NCBI GenBank assembly: GCA_002633005.1
Contig: NMRA01000399.1
Span: 91,570-144,862, forward strand
Origin: Phoronis australis
Lineage: Eukaryota; Phoronida; Phoronidae
DNA: 53,293 nt
Direction: 5' to 3'
The notes under the pieces are model-generated. The model ran no database searches. It had not been told where the DNA came from and was given only the letters and a program-made list of their open reading frames with translations. How positions within the stretch are numbered: position 1 is the stretch's first letter; each line of letters starts with the position of its first letter. Positions 42,801 through 53,293 of this stretch are shown piece by piece. Position numbers and translations under genes: made by a program.

Positions 42801-45800
42801 CCCCCATGCCACACAATCAGTGTCTATAGTTGGGTGGTAAGGATCTTTGCTGCAATGCTGGTACTAGATGTTCATGAGCAGCGTGGCCAAAGGTTTGTAA
42901 TTGCAGTATTGTATTGGAAGGCATTGTCCAATCAGTAACTAGCATAAAACTGTCTAGGACAGTCTTTCAAAGAAAAGATCCACCTGACACGTAGTTACAC
43001 CCCTCAGTGTAACAGTATAGTTACACCCCTCAGTGTAGTGGTATAGTTACACCCCTCAGTGTAGCGGTATAGTTACACCCCTCAATGTAGCGGTATAGTT
43101 ACACCCCTCAGTGTAGCGGTATAGTTACACCCCTCAGTGTAGCGGTATAGTTACACCCCTCAGTGTAGCGGTATAGTTACACCCCTCAGTGTAGCGGTAT
43201 AGTTACACCCCTCAGTGTAGCGGTATAGTTACACCCCTCAGTGTAGCGGTATAGTTACACCCCTCAGTGTAGCGGTATAGTTACACCCCTCAGTGTAGCG
43301 GTATAGTTACACCCCTCAGTGTAGCGGTATAGTTACACCCCTCAGTGTAGCGGTATAGTTACACCCCTCAGTGTAGCGGTATAGTTACACCCCTCAGTGT
43401 AGCGGTATAGTTACACCCCTCAGTGTAGCGGTATAGTTACACCCCTCAGTGTAGCGGTATAGTTACACCCCTCAGTGTAGTGGTATAGTTACACCCCTCA
43501 GTGTAGTGGTATAGTTACACCCCTCAGTGTAGTGGTATAGTTACACCCCTCAGTGTAGTGGTATAGTCCTGACAGAACCACATGACATACTCCCCCATTC
43601 AGATCTCACTACATTTGTCACTGCACAAGGTACCCACTCATCCAAGGCTTTACAGCAAACAGGTGGCACTAAATTGCACCAATCACGTGGTTTGTTGCAT
43701 TATCGCTATATAAGAGAGATCGAGGTCTAAATCCTGCCACAACAAAGTAACCATTCATGTATAATACTTGTCAAGTCAAGGGGGGTTGGTGGCGGCAGTC
43801 GCTTTAGCGGCAGTACACGCCTGGTTTTGCAATGGAGGTGGCTTTTAGAGGTGGTGGCTGGGGATGTTTTTCTTCTCGAGGGCAGACTGTTCAAAAGCCT
43901 CAGTCGGTATGTTTTCGGGTTTGCTTTGTCGTAACACAGCAGTATCAGAAAAGTCAGAAATGAATTTTAATTCATTTGACATAAAAGTCAAAATGTGTGG
44001 TCAGCTAGTGTCTACTTGATGAATTTTCCAAATTGAGACCTAATTAAGGTGAAAGTATGGAATCAGTGTATTTCCGGGATTCAGTCATATTGACAAGGTG
44101 CCCGCGGGTGTGTACCAATAATTGCGTGTAGGCGGTACTTTTTCAACAAGTTTTGTGAAACCCGGCTGCGCGAGGTCAAGAATAGGCCCCTAATTTTCCA
44201 TTTCATCTTTGCAAAAGGCCTACTGCATTGGCCTCAACCCCTGGCAAATGGTGCACTGGCCGACTTCCTACAGAGTGCCCCTGAAAAAGGTGTGAATTAT
44301 ATATGCAGAAAATCACAAAAATCGCAACGAGTCTATCAACGTTGAAGGCTGACGGTCAGGTTATCTGATTACCCGGTATAAATGGCATGATTGCTTAAAA
44401 GCAGCACTACCTGTTAGCGAAGCAGGATATTACACATAACGCCACCTGGTTGCGGTAAAGCCTTGGATGAGTGAGGTACCTTTAGCTTCGTCACTCTGAT
44501 AAGTGGAGGTGTGCACAAGTTAAGACGCCCCCTTGTGTTGCTCAGGCAGGTTACACAATAGTTGGCACATTTAACAAAGGAATGGCAGTTGCAAAGCACA
44601 GTATTTCTGTTTTCTTTGGTAAAATTGTTGTTTGCCAAAATCATGGAAAAGTTCAATGTTGCTGCAAACAAGCAGTAGTTACCACTGACAGCCATCTCTG
44701 TTCCCTAACCCCCAAACACAAGTCTGTTATAAAAGTCCAAGTGCTGTGGTCAGTGCCTATTGTAATCCCAAGGGGAAAGAGACAATAGCCATGGCTGGAA
44801 ATGCTAAGTAGCCCCAGGGGGGGGGGGGGCTGTTTCATGGAAAGATACTAAAGACTGAAGTTTGGTCTTGCGCTCCAGGTAACTATTTCTGGAAAATAAT
44901 TAAATCTCACTTGAGCAAAGGTGAAGCGTCTCTGAAAACACATGGATAACTTGAGATAATTTCTATACAGATGTGATATGCTCATAACTACTAGTCCAAC
45001 TGAACCTTTATTCAGGAATTGTGAAGTGGAAATGTAAAACCAAATTTCTGTGTTTCATGAGTGCCATGGCCTTGGGTGATTTTGTTTATTATGGGTTTCG
45101 AATGATAATAGCCGTTCCGATTACATGGCGATAAAACTTTTTTGTGCCGGAGACAAGAAAACGTCTGACCTCATTTTGAAAATCAGGCAGTTTTCGTGTC
45201 TCTTTGATGCGGGAAGGCGAAGAATTTCAGATCACAGGTAATTGTCCTGTCTATCAAACTTTCTTATGTCGGAGTTGTACCCCAGCAGCAATACAAGTTC
45301 GCTGGCATTGGAAAGACGAATAAAAGTAATGCAACAGAGAAGAACTTGTAAAGAATCAGACAACAAATAATGTGTGCATGAATAGTTGATCGAAAACGAG
45401 GCAGCAAATGTGCCTGACGAATGTTTATGACATTTTGGGTAATCACAGTGAGATTCGACTGTCATCATGATGGTGTAATTAGGGACGGCTCTATAACCCA
45501 GAGTTGAGTTAAACCCACATTGTGTTGTCATGAGGATCCATGGTTATGATTGGAAAACCAGTGTCCACCTTCATAATGGGCCAAACATATGCAACAAAAT
45601 ACAGCAGGATAACATATAAATAATCTCCTGTCCAAATAGTTTTTCCAGCCTATCTGCAACATGGCCGCCTCATCGTCCTTAGTAATCACAATGGCCTATA
45701 CTTACATTTGTCGTAGAGAAGGTTGTCAAATGATCGTCCCCATGACTGAATGTTCTCCAAAGATGGCTGAACCAGCACAGAGTCCGTGTTCCGACGTCTG

Positions 45801-47895
45801 AGAAACTGTAACTTTTGCTTCATATTTTTGGATCTAAAAAGATGATAGCTACACTTTTTGGAAACTGCTTCACACATGTCAGCAGATCAACTGTTTTGAG
45901 ATTGTGCTGGTAGGTAATGTTGGACAACAAATTTAAGTTACCGGCAGAAGGCCCACTCGCACAATTACCGAGATGCTGTAGTCTTTGGAAAATTCTAATT
46001 TGTTAGTTGCAGGTAATACTGGTCAATAGACCATTTGATATAGAAAGAAACAAACTCCTGATCGAGACATCTCACTGACTCTTAATGAATGTTCTACAGA
46101 CGCATATAATGAGTCATGTCCGGGAACAATAATGGAGAAACTTAATGATGTTCAATTTTAGCTGACTCAGCGTGTTGTTACAAAATGACATCAGGTGCTA
46201 TGCACGGATATCTTGTATGTTCTTAATTGCAATATTAATAATGACAATTATGTAGAGTACCTCACAACTATGGTAGAAAGTCGTCACTAGACTGAAAAAA
46301 TATTTTGCTCGAGGTCAGAGCATGTACCAAATTCAAGAATTACGCTCAGTGACAAATGATTATTCATCTTGACGTTATTCAAAAGGTTGGAAACGGAAGC
46401 TATTTTCAACGATTTTATGAGCTGGCAAGTCTATTTTTAGATGCTGTCGATACAAAAGACCATGTCCTAATTTATGAATTTTTGCTTACCAATTTTATGG
46501 ACTGTCCCAAACTAGAGAATGTTTATTGTAACGTTTTAAAAAAATTTGTTTTCTTTATGATCTAAATTTTAGACCATTCTATTATTCATTTCTATTTGCA
46601 ATAGGCTGTCATCAGCCACCTGATTGGGTGATTATCCATTCACAGGACATGCTGTGTGGGATGTAAATGGTACTACCTTTAGTGAATTAGTGAGACATGT
46701 ATTAATTGGAAGTTTGGAAGTTTGATGTTTTTAAGTATTTCGACCGTGGTGAGTAGATGTCATGACTACTTCAGATGGTCCATGATGACAAAAATGGATT
46801 ATGACTGTCAGGTGTCATTGTAATAAAGGGATGTGTTGTGGTTTTCAAATATTCCCCATCCCACCATTTTAAACCCTTCATAATCAAGTTTCTTTAACTG
46901 CGATGACTGATACGTCAATTTACATCGAGAGGTCTCATAAAATGATTATTAGTTAAAGGGACATGCTGAATTTTAAGGCTGAAATACACAGTTTGGGGAT
47001 TATGGTTGATGGGACTGCACGTTTAAATAATATTTATAATGATAACGATAGTAATAATAAGATTAAGAAGAATGAAGAAAATGACAACTCACATTGATGA
47101 TTTTTTTTTCCGAGACATCACATCCACCTCGTCAAACTCTGTTTTTGCACTACTACACTCTCCCGCCGAACTCTTCTTTACAAGTTTATGATCGCCTGAC
47201 ATCGAGTCGGCCGAATTCTTTTTCTTCAAGAACAAAGCATGTGCTGGTATATCCTTAGTCGACGCAGCACTATGACTTCGCCTTAGGGGCTGTAGCATCT
47301 TCCTAAACCTCTGTTTACGAGCCTCTCGACTATCTTTTGGGGCAGGTGATCGTGGCGGTTTGCATTTAGAGTCACTCATATCATTATCAGATCCAGAGTC
47401 AGATGGACCGAATGTAAAACGAACATTCTTTCCGCTGTCCTGCGATGGAGACTTGGGACTTGGTGACGGAGACTCTGTGACAAGGAAGGACTTCTGTTCA
47501 CTTGGCAACGGAGACGTTGTGTGCCTACGTCGTACAATTTTGTGCTCATTTGCATTAGCGTCCCGTAACGCCGGAGATCTTACAACACTGTCCGAGTTGA
47601 ATCGACTTTTGTATCTTTTGTCCTTTTCATGTTTAGTCCGGCATTTTTCGGTAAATTCTGTTGACAGCACCTCCTGTTGGTAGCTCACTGATCTACTGGT
47701 CCAGACTTCATCCTCCAAATCGTCCGATTGACAGCTGAGACCATTCTCAGCACTTGATTGACTCATGATCTCAGTCTTCTCCACATGTATGTGTGGAATA
47801 GGACTCTGGTTGGCCTTGTGAAAGTAGTGCTGCAGCTTTTCATTCTCCAATGTGCGAGAGTTCCAGTCTCCCGAGGGATCAGCCAAAGGGAGACC
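39652..47895 (-). CDS. R4-family RGS protein (RGS3/RGS4-like), partial, 5' end missing
   Basis: Four exons on the - strand: 47093-47895, 45706-45833, 42299-42465, 39652-39882. They splice in frame (GT/AG) to 442 codons plus stop. The first exon is a Ser/Lys-rich, probably disordered stretch with KNVRF, a consensus PP1-docking RVxF motif. The C-terminal 125 residues form an RGS domain: SWGRSFDNLLYDK|YGLALFRGFLRTEF, SDENIDFWIACEEYR, IYSEFVAVQSPRE|VNLDS, and LMEKDSYPRFLRS. The residues that stabilise the Galpha switch regions (E and N of DENIDFW, N of VNLD, D and R of KDSYPRF) are present. Known family: these are GTPase-activating proteins for Gi/Gq alpha subunits at the membrane. The long N-terminal region resembles RGS3 rather than short R4 members, but orthology is inferred. 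Exon phases match vertebrate R4 genes. Upstream exons were not found in the window. Confidence 0.9.
40511..41766. mobile_element. About 1.26-kb repeat element with two internal 446-bp tandem units
   Basis: ATGCGCCCACA and inverted TGTGGGCGCAT form the ends. GATCCTGC(A/G)AACGGTTT to GGTAGTCGGATCCGTCC occurs twice, about 446 bp apart (from 40765 and 41215), with CCACTAGGAGGCGCCACAG and GCCACTAGGGGGCAC markers. A part copy lies in SPOUT1 intron 3 (13592-13818). No coding capacity seen. In the RGS terminal intron. Confidence 0.75.
42299..42465 (-). CDS. RGS gene, core RGS exon
   Basis: Acceptor CTCTCAACAG, donor GTGAGA. Encodes LALFRGFLRTEFSDENIDFW and QQIYSEFVAVQSPRE. Confidence 0.95.
42987..43568. 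repeat. Minisatellite, 26-bp unit, about 22 copies
   Basis: Unit TAGTTACACCCCTCAGTGTA plus GCGGTA, almost perfect in the centre. The edges carry GTGGTA instead of GCGGTA, so recent growth appears to have been central. RGS intron. Confidence 0.95.
43684..43714 (+). promoter_or_regulatory. Candidate TATA promoter with E-box
   Basis: CACGTG at 43685-43690 and CTATATAAG at 43706-43714, about 120 bp before a possible first exon on the + strand (43832). Motif evidence only. Confidence 0.25.
43832..43906 (+). CDS. Possible first exon of an unidentified + strand gene inside the RGS intron
   Basis: ATG at 43832 opens 25 codons (MEVAFRGGGWGC then FSSRGQTVQKPQS) and ends at a GTATGT donor. A TATA box lies at a suitable distance. 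No continuing exon could be assigned and the product is not recognised. Confidence 0.2.
44825..45060 (+). repeat. SINE-like dispersed repeat, third copy
   Basis: GGAAAATAATTAAATCTCAC, GATAACTTGAGATAATTTCT, CATAACTACTAGT and GAATTGTGAAGTGGAAATGT match 19125-19915 and 37425-37640. Here the internal segment that forms the 35-bp array elsewhere is present once. Confidence 0.6.
45115..45490 (+). repeat. Dispersed repeat, copy 2 (see 2695-3068)
   Basis: Shares AGAACTTGTAAAGAATCAG, AACGAGGCAGCAAATGTGCC and TGACGAATGTTTATG with the copy in the PNUTS-like intron. It sits about 215 bp beyond the donor of the 45706-45833 exon, inside the RGS intron. Confidence 0.65.
45706..45833 (-). CDS. RGS gene, exon before the RGS core
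   Basis: Acceptor CATCTTTTTAG, donor GTAAGT. Encodes KNMKQKLQFLRRRNTDS and NIQSWGRSFDNLLYDK, the start of the RGS domain (W..S...LL..KY). Confidence 0.9.
47093..47895 (-). CDS. RGS gene, large Ser-rich exon
   Basis: Acceptor TTTTGCTTACAG, donor GTGAGT. 267 codons rich in Ser, Lys, Pro and Asp, including SPSPKSPSQDSGKNVRFTFG and a basic KQRFRKMLQPLRRSHS patch. No folded domain is evident. Phase 0 at its start implies an upstream exon or an alternative start within it. Confidence 0.82.
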
Positions 47896-49267
47896 CTGTA
47901 AGCAAAATGACACAAGATGAAAACATGTTCAGCAATTCTTAAATTAGTTACACATCAAATTATTGCAAACTCACTCCAATTTTCTTACGGCTGACATCAT
48001 AATCAAATTTTTTAGTAGATCCTGAGTTTTACGACAGCTACAGCCAACAAAAATAATTTCTAAAATTGCTATTTTCCATTTTCTACTGTGTTCCAACACT
48101 GCTGTGACTCCCCCCAACAGTTCTAAGTATTACCAGAACCAGCATTAATATGCCATTACATAACTTTCACACAAAAGTGAGAATAAAATTTCCCTTGATT
48201 ATGAAATTTGCCATAACTAAAAAAACTGTAACCACTAGATAAAAATTATCGCAGCTTAAATTATTCATGGTTTGTCAACAAATAACTGGACATTAAGTAT
48301 GGAAATTAAGTGATTATTAAGTAGTTTCAGCACAATCTTATGCCTGACAGTAAGACAATGATCACCAATTTAGCATTAAGTACAGGAAACCATGCAATTT
48401 TCTTAAAATTTCCCAGCGAAAATAAAAAATAAGACCTGGGAAAATTTGAAAATCTTCCAAGCCTTTGAATTATTAATAAACACATGCTTGAAACACACTT
48501 ATGTTCCTAGAATGATATTTCAAACAAAGGTCCTCGTGTTGCTTTGACATCAATGTGAAAAAAAGATAATTGAAACGCAGCTTCACAGGTGGACAATTTC
48601 AAGAAAAAAACACAGAGGAAATTGTCTACTGCTAACTCTGTTGGTATAACTCAGCAGAAATAGGGGAATGGCCACTGGGTGCTTGATGGATTACTGAATA
48701 TTGTGACCATGTGTCAGGACTCATAACAAACAGCGGAACCCGTCCATATGAGTGAAAGGATGAAGTAGCAGAGAATGGCAGATCTGCCAGTGGACAGACT
48801 GAAGCCCAACTTTTCATCCATTCTGTTGTATGGAGTATTTCCAGCCTTGGTTGATTAAAGAAAGACTCAAAGCAGTAAGGTACCAGCTATGTTGAAGGTG
48901 CTACTAGTCTTCCCATAGGTTTGTTTAATAATGCACTGTAGCAACATATGACCCAGGTTGTTTATTCAACGCCTTCCATTTGATCAAACACACACTAATT
49001 GTGGAAGCAAGAAATGATCTGGCAAATGCATTACAAGAGTCATATGAAGATTGTATTCAACAGTTTCTTTTGTAAAGGAATTGTGTATTAAAATAAAAAA
49101 GTTGAGTTCAAGGAGTCAGTCTCGTGGTTCAAGGAGCCAGCCTCATGGTCGACTCCTGCTGAGACATGAGCAATTAAAGTAAGTTGAGAGTTTTTAAACT
49201 TGCCACAAAAATATTTACAAAACTTGAGAGAAATCTTTCAACTTTCAAAGGCTTACAACATTGATGC

Positions 49268-49358
49268 AAATGTTCAAAATCTTTCAAAATCTCACTAAAT
49301 GTTCAAAATCTTCCTAAATGTTCAAAATCTTCCTAAATGTTCAAAACCTTACTAAATG
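49268..49358. repeat. Minisatellite, 20-bp unit, about 4 copies
   Basis: AAATGTTCAAAATCTTCCTA repeated with small changes. Confidence 0.85.
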
Positions 49359-50193
49359 TTTTGTGATGGCTATACCTGAGTGTACAGTGACTACGCTAAA
49401 GCGACAACGAATTACAATTGTCATTAAAAGCCTTTTTTCAGTATTTACAATTTCAACAAAATTTTGCTTTGTCTACCATATTGTAACTTGAAGAATTTTG
49501 CCATTAGTTCATGTACAAAGCATTAGCCACTAAATACACCAGTCACCACAGCAACCGTGACTCATACAGGTAACCTATTTGAAGCCCTAGTGGTTCAAAA
49601 CCAACTAGAACACCTCATGATGAGATCTCATCAACCTAATTAGTATCAGATGAGGATGCACCACACCCCAGCCTTGTAAAGCCATTAGTCCAGGCTCCTC
49701 TTTCTTGAACTCCAGTTGGCCAGTGTTTATTCCACAAGTGTAAACCACCAGGCATTCATTAAAACCACAATGACATCATGCTTGTCAGGAAGCCAGAAGA
49801 GACAGGTTAAGTGCCCACCATCAAATGTTGTGATAACATTGCCAAAAATTTCAATTTAAGAAAACCTCCCTTACCAGAAAGATTAAGGAAATTTAAATCA
49901 GAATCTAATTAAGGTGCTATTCAAATTGGTGGGAAAAAATCTCACTACTGTGAGAATGCAATGATAGTCAAGTGAGAATTGTTCAAGCTAATTCGCATAG
50001 CAATCCTACCTACAGTTAGAACTCATCTTTTGCAGATAACCATCCTCACTGAAAACCTCACTTAGTGAAATTCTCAATAGGTGAGATTTGAGAATTTTTT
50101 GTAAGCATTTTAGCCAATGATATTTGATGAAACTTCAAAGTTATTGTTAACCGGAATGATGCTCATGTTTGTGTGTTTGTCTTGAAATTTGAC

Positions 50194-50326
50194 TGCAGGT
50201 AAATTGACTACAGGTAAATTGACTACAGGTAATTTGACTACAGGTAATTTGACTACAGGTAATTTGACTACAGGTAATTTGACTACAGGTAATTTGACTA
50301 CAGGTAATTTGACTACAGGTAATCTT
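50194..50326. repeat. Minisatellite, 15-bp unit, about 9 copies
   Basis: GACTACAGGTAATTT repeated; the first two units have AAATT. The 15-bp length keeps frames open on both strands. Each unit has CAG|GTAATT, a donor-like string. Confidence 0.93.
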
Positions 50327-51376
50327 CATAAGCTCAACTTGATTATCAGCTTGACCTTTAAAGGAGCATGCCACCCAAAAACAACCTAATTTCTATCAAT
50401 TTAGATCGAGTTGTTCTACTTCATAAGGGCATGTACGGTTACGTTACTGGACACCTGACGGCAGAAGAAGGTGTTGAAATTATCCAATGACGTAATTGGT
50501 TTCACACGCAGTCTGTTCAGCAGTTCACAACACGGGGTACTGGTGTCAGCTTATTGCTTGAATTCATCGTTTAACACCAACAAATCATCAAACTTTTATG
50601 TAAATCCTTAAAAATACACCGAGTTCTTATAAAAATGTGTTGTTTTATTTCGTTGTTAGGGATTTATTGGTGTTTGGGCACACCGTAGCCTACAAAGTTC
50701 GGCAGACTAATAAGGTCCGTAGTGAGGAGTTTGTGTCTGTAATAGGAGATAAATTCTAAGTATTTTTCCGTGAGATACAGACAGGAGAACCAAGATCTGT
50801 GTTGTTTAGACTTGTTATTTTTTGAGTTCTAAACACACAAAACGATTGTTATCCTGGCCAGTGGCTCGGAGCCCGATCAGGCCCGTCGCGGCCGGCGGGA
50901 CTGACTCGTTATCCCGGCCAGTGGCTCGGAAGCCGATCAGACATCAAGAATATAAACCATCCAAAGTTGGAAACTGAACTTCCAGTCAAGAAATACCAGT
51001 GAGCCAAAGAAGTAAAGTGCCCCTGATTATGTTGGTGAATTAGCCACAAAACTGAAAATCTGCTTACTCGTCAGGGGCCGCGAAGTCAGGTTCCGCTTTG
51101 GCCACAGAACCGTCACGGCAGAAGTTTTACATTGACAATCATTATTTGAATAATGTAAATGTAAATAAAGATTCCCCTAACATCTGGCCGTGGGATTGGG
51201 ATACAAATTGAGTTGTTTCAAAACAGTTTCTGTTAGCAAACACTGAATTAGCATGAGCTCACACGGCCTTGGTGTCCCGTCAATTAGTTTTATTACACAT
51301 AAAGCTTTTGTTTCAATTTATATAAGTATTGGTATAGGGGTGAGAATAATTCATTTTGAAACAGAACGCTCAGTGA

Positions 51377-51553
51377 ATGTCAACACGGCAACTCGCAATC
51401 CCGACTTATACAAGATCTCATCCCAACGAAGACTTTGCAGGTGGATCGTTAAGTTTCAGAGGCTATCAGTTCGAACAGGAATACAATGATGAAGAAATAC
51501 TAGAGAGGCGCTGTGAACAAGCTCAGACAACGGAATGTATGGATAGTTATTTG
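51377..51553 (+). CDS. Probable first coding exon of an unidentified gene
   Basis: ATG with an in-frame TGA directly before it, then 59 codons and a GTAAGC donor in phase 0. The peptide (MSTRQLAIPTYTRSHPNED... GYQFEQEYNDEEILERRCEQ then AQTTECMDSYL) is acidic and has protein-like composition unlike the repeat-derived frames around it. No family recognised; continuing exons would be beyond the window or unrecognised in it. Confidence 0.4.
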
Positions 51554-51568
51554 GTAAGCCGGCATTCG

Positions 51569-51775
51569 TCAGGCACTGTCCCGCGACGACTGTAGGCCAC
51601 AGACATGGAGATGTTTCACGGCCTCATACTTGCTATTTACAACGTACTTTTCACTCTTCACTACCGCGAGCCACTTCCTAAGCATTTCTGACTCTCGAGG
51701 AAGTCGAAAAAACGATATACCCGCTTTCCTCGCAGCTGCATAGTTCGGACAAGCGGGAACGATGCACCACAACAT
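51569..51775 (-). CDS. THAP-type zinc-finger exon (partial or degenerate)
   Basis: Encodes MLWCIVPACPNYAAARKAG, then ISFFRLPRESEMLRKWLAVV and NSKYEA. The start with CX4C, the N after it, the FFRLP and the W in RKWL are marks of the THAP DNA-binding domain (C2CH), found in host genes and P-element-like transposases. Reading on gives VCGLQSSRDSA and a stop, without the expected CX2HF. An exon end at GTGAAA (51619) after KYEA would let a next exon supply VCxxHF. So either a normal split THAP exon or a decayed domain. It converges with the + strand exon at 51377-51553. Confidence 0.55.
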   Translation of the reverse strand: MLWCIVPACPNYAAARKAGISFFRLPRESEMLRKWLAVVKSEKYVVNSKYEAVKHLHVCGLQSSRDSA

Positions 51776-51864
51776 AGCGACATTAACTCTGCAAATGAAC
51801 CACTGACGTCGCTGCTGAACATATTAAAGTGAATCAACAAAACAGTGAAAACTGCAGCAGACAC

Positions 51865-52455
51865 AGAATGAAGACATCAGTCTTATGGTATAGGTGCTTC
51901 ATGCACTCTACAAGATGATGAAATATTCCGCTTACTAATCAAATTGCAATCAAGCATGCCCTCTGGTTGAATTACAGACAAACTGTTTAAAAATTTCTCA
52001 ATATCTATTTTGAATATATATAATCTGATCCAACTAAACTTTCTACACGAACAACCAATGAGCACATTTTTTTGTCCAAAATTTTCATAGAATTCTCAGT
52101 CTAGTTGTTTTGCAAGTCTTAAATTTTCAGTCACTGAGAAATCTTCCAAGTATTCTCTGAGTCTCATCACTTTATTTTTCATAATGGCGGTGCTCAAAAT
52201 CCTCAATTATTTGAGGATGGCTAACATTAGTAGAACACTGCAGGCATTGCTGGTACTATTTTCAAATGTTTACTGAAGTGAAACTTATTCCATTATACTG
52301 CTAACTCTTTAAGTGGGGGGTTTATGATTGGTCGAATTAGTTAAAAACACAACATATAGCTAGGCTGTGAATATGAAGCAGGTTGAAAATTGCCAACTGT
52401 TTTTAAGAACCAGTTTAAGTCGAAAATGATCTGCCGTAAGTCACTCAACACTGTT
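51865..52455. other. Non-coding spacer, nothing recognised
   Basis: AT-rich sequence with short frames only; no motif, array or inverted repeat seen. Confidence 0.4.
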
Positions 52456-52718
52456 CAGCAAGTATTGTGATGGGTGCTGGGGAATAACACTGCACCATGC
52501 AGGTTATGTGAGCCCCAAAGTATTGTGATGGGTGCTGGGGAATAACACTGCACCATGCACGTTGTGTGAGCCCCCAAGTATTGTGATGGGTGCTGGGGAA
52601 TAACACTGCACCATGCAGGTTATGTGAGCCCCCAAGTATTGTGATGGGTGCTGGGGAATAACACTGCACCATGCAGAATAACACTGCACCATGCAGAATA
52701 ACCCTGCACCATGCAGGT
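52456..52718. repeat. Minisatellite, 57-bp unit, 4 copies, with a 20-bp sub-array
   Basis: Unit CCAAGTATTGTGATGGGTGC, TGGGGAATAACACTGCACCA, TGCAGGTTATGTGAGCC. At the right end the part AATAACACTGCACCATGCAG is itself repeated three times. Confidence 0.93.
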
Positions 52719-53089
52719 TATGTGAGCCAATTTACAAGTTTTTTCTTTTCACATTTACAAGTTGTCAATGAATACAACTGCACTTTGTTTAGCATAGATG
52801 ATTTTCAAATAGCATTGTCATTTAGTTCCTGCTATACATCAGCATAAGTTAGGAGCATGCAAGCATATCTTTAATTCGTAAATTATTTTGAGTTATGGTA
52901 AAATACAATTTTATTGATATCGTGTATTCATTTTAAATTGTTTGATCATGAGGCCTCTGATTTTTGTAGTATTATACTTTCTATTACTGGACCTGACCTT
53001 GAAACAGTAGTGCTGTAATTTTGTTTTACATGTTATGCTTCTGTATACACATTTGTTCCTTCAATGACTCATAAGTTGACTTTACAAAT

Positions 53090-53293
53090 TACACAGGCAT
53101 TATCACAGGCATTATCACAGCCATTACAACAGTCATTACCACAGGCATTACCAGACATTACCGCAGGCATTACCACAGGCATTATCACAGCCATTACCAT
53201 AGGCATTACCACAGGCATTACCACAGGCATTACCACAGCCATTACCACACACATTACCACAGGCATTACCATAGCCATTACCACAGCCATTAC
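53090..53293. repeat. Minisatellite of CATTACCACAGG units, running off the window
   Basis: 12- and 18-bp variants of CATTACCACAGG and CATTACCACAGC. The array reaches the last base, so its full length is unknown. Confidence 0.93.

Larger units (their letters stand above)
47896..51376. other. Non-coding region 5' of the RGS exons
   Basis: No further RGS exon could be identified. Open frames such as 48632-48817 (-) lack motifs. Two small arrays are listed separately, and a 62-bp direct duplication with GGCCAGTGGCTCGGA lies at about 50850-50940. Confidence 0.45.

Noticed and set aside
42987-43568. CRISPR-like regular repeats
   Set aside because: Units are contiguous with no unique spacers, and the genome is clearly animal; these are minisatellites.
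47360-47683. 107-codon + strand frame
   Set aside because: Antisense shadow of the RGS Ser-rich exon.
50147-50389. ITCSQ and LTTGN repeat peptides
   Set aside because: Produced by a 15-bp array that is open on both strands.

Overview
The window reads as a gene-sparse stretch of an animal nuclear genome. It has short exons with GT/AG borders, introns of several kilobases, no operons, three single N bases, and many minisatellites and MITE-like elements. The coding exons look like conserved animal proteins. A marine invertebrate, perhaps a deuterostome, is the best guess. Several minisatellites start exactly at exon-intron junctions, a habit I recall being reported for amphioxus ('mirage' minisatellites), so a cephalochordate is my leading but unproven candidate.

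Layout. (1) Positions 1-5500: the last two coding exons of a PNUTS/PPP1R10-like protein (+ strand), ending in a CCCH zinc finger, then a probable 3'UTR. (2) 8086-30624: a complete SPOUT1 (C9orf114/CENP-32) gene on the + strand. Ten exons splice in frame to 374 codons. Exons 7 and 8 occur twice (19997-21787 and 22599-25065). Single Ns inside minisatellites bound the copies, so two alleles or haplotypes were probably both placed in the assembly. (3) 30625-39650: no gene seen; this part holds several non-autonomous DNA transposons, one with TTAA target sites. (4) 39652-47895: four exons of an R4-family RGS protein (RGS3/RGS4-like) on the - strand, without its 5' end. (5) 47896-53293: mostly non-coding, with one candidate first exon (+) and one THAP-type zinc-finger exon (-) close together near 51.4-51.8 kb.

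The most unusual signal is in SPOUT1. Three of its nine introns begin with a tandem array whose repeat unit contains the end of the preceding exon plus the GT donor, so the 5' splice site is present 6 to about 12 times. One intron also ends in an array whose unit contains the AG acceptor and the first bases of the next exon. More than twenty further arrays are scattered through introns and intergenic DNA, including one with a 129-bp higher-order period and one that expanded from 1 to about 18 units between the two copies of the duplicated segment.

The three recognised genes (PP1 nuclear targeting, rRNA/spindle methyltransferase, G-protein signalling) are ordinary metazoan neighbours with no evident shared pathway.
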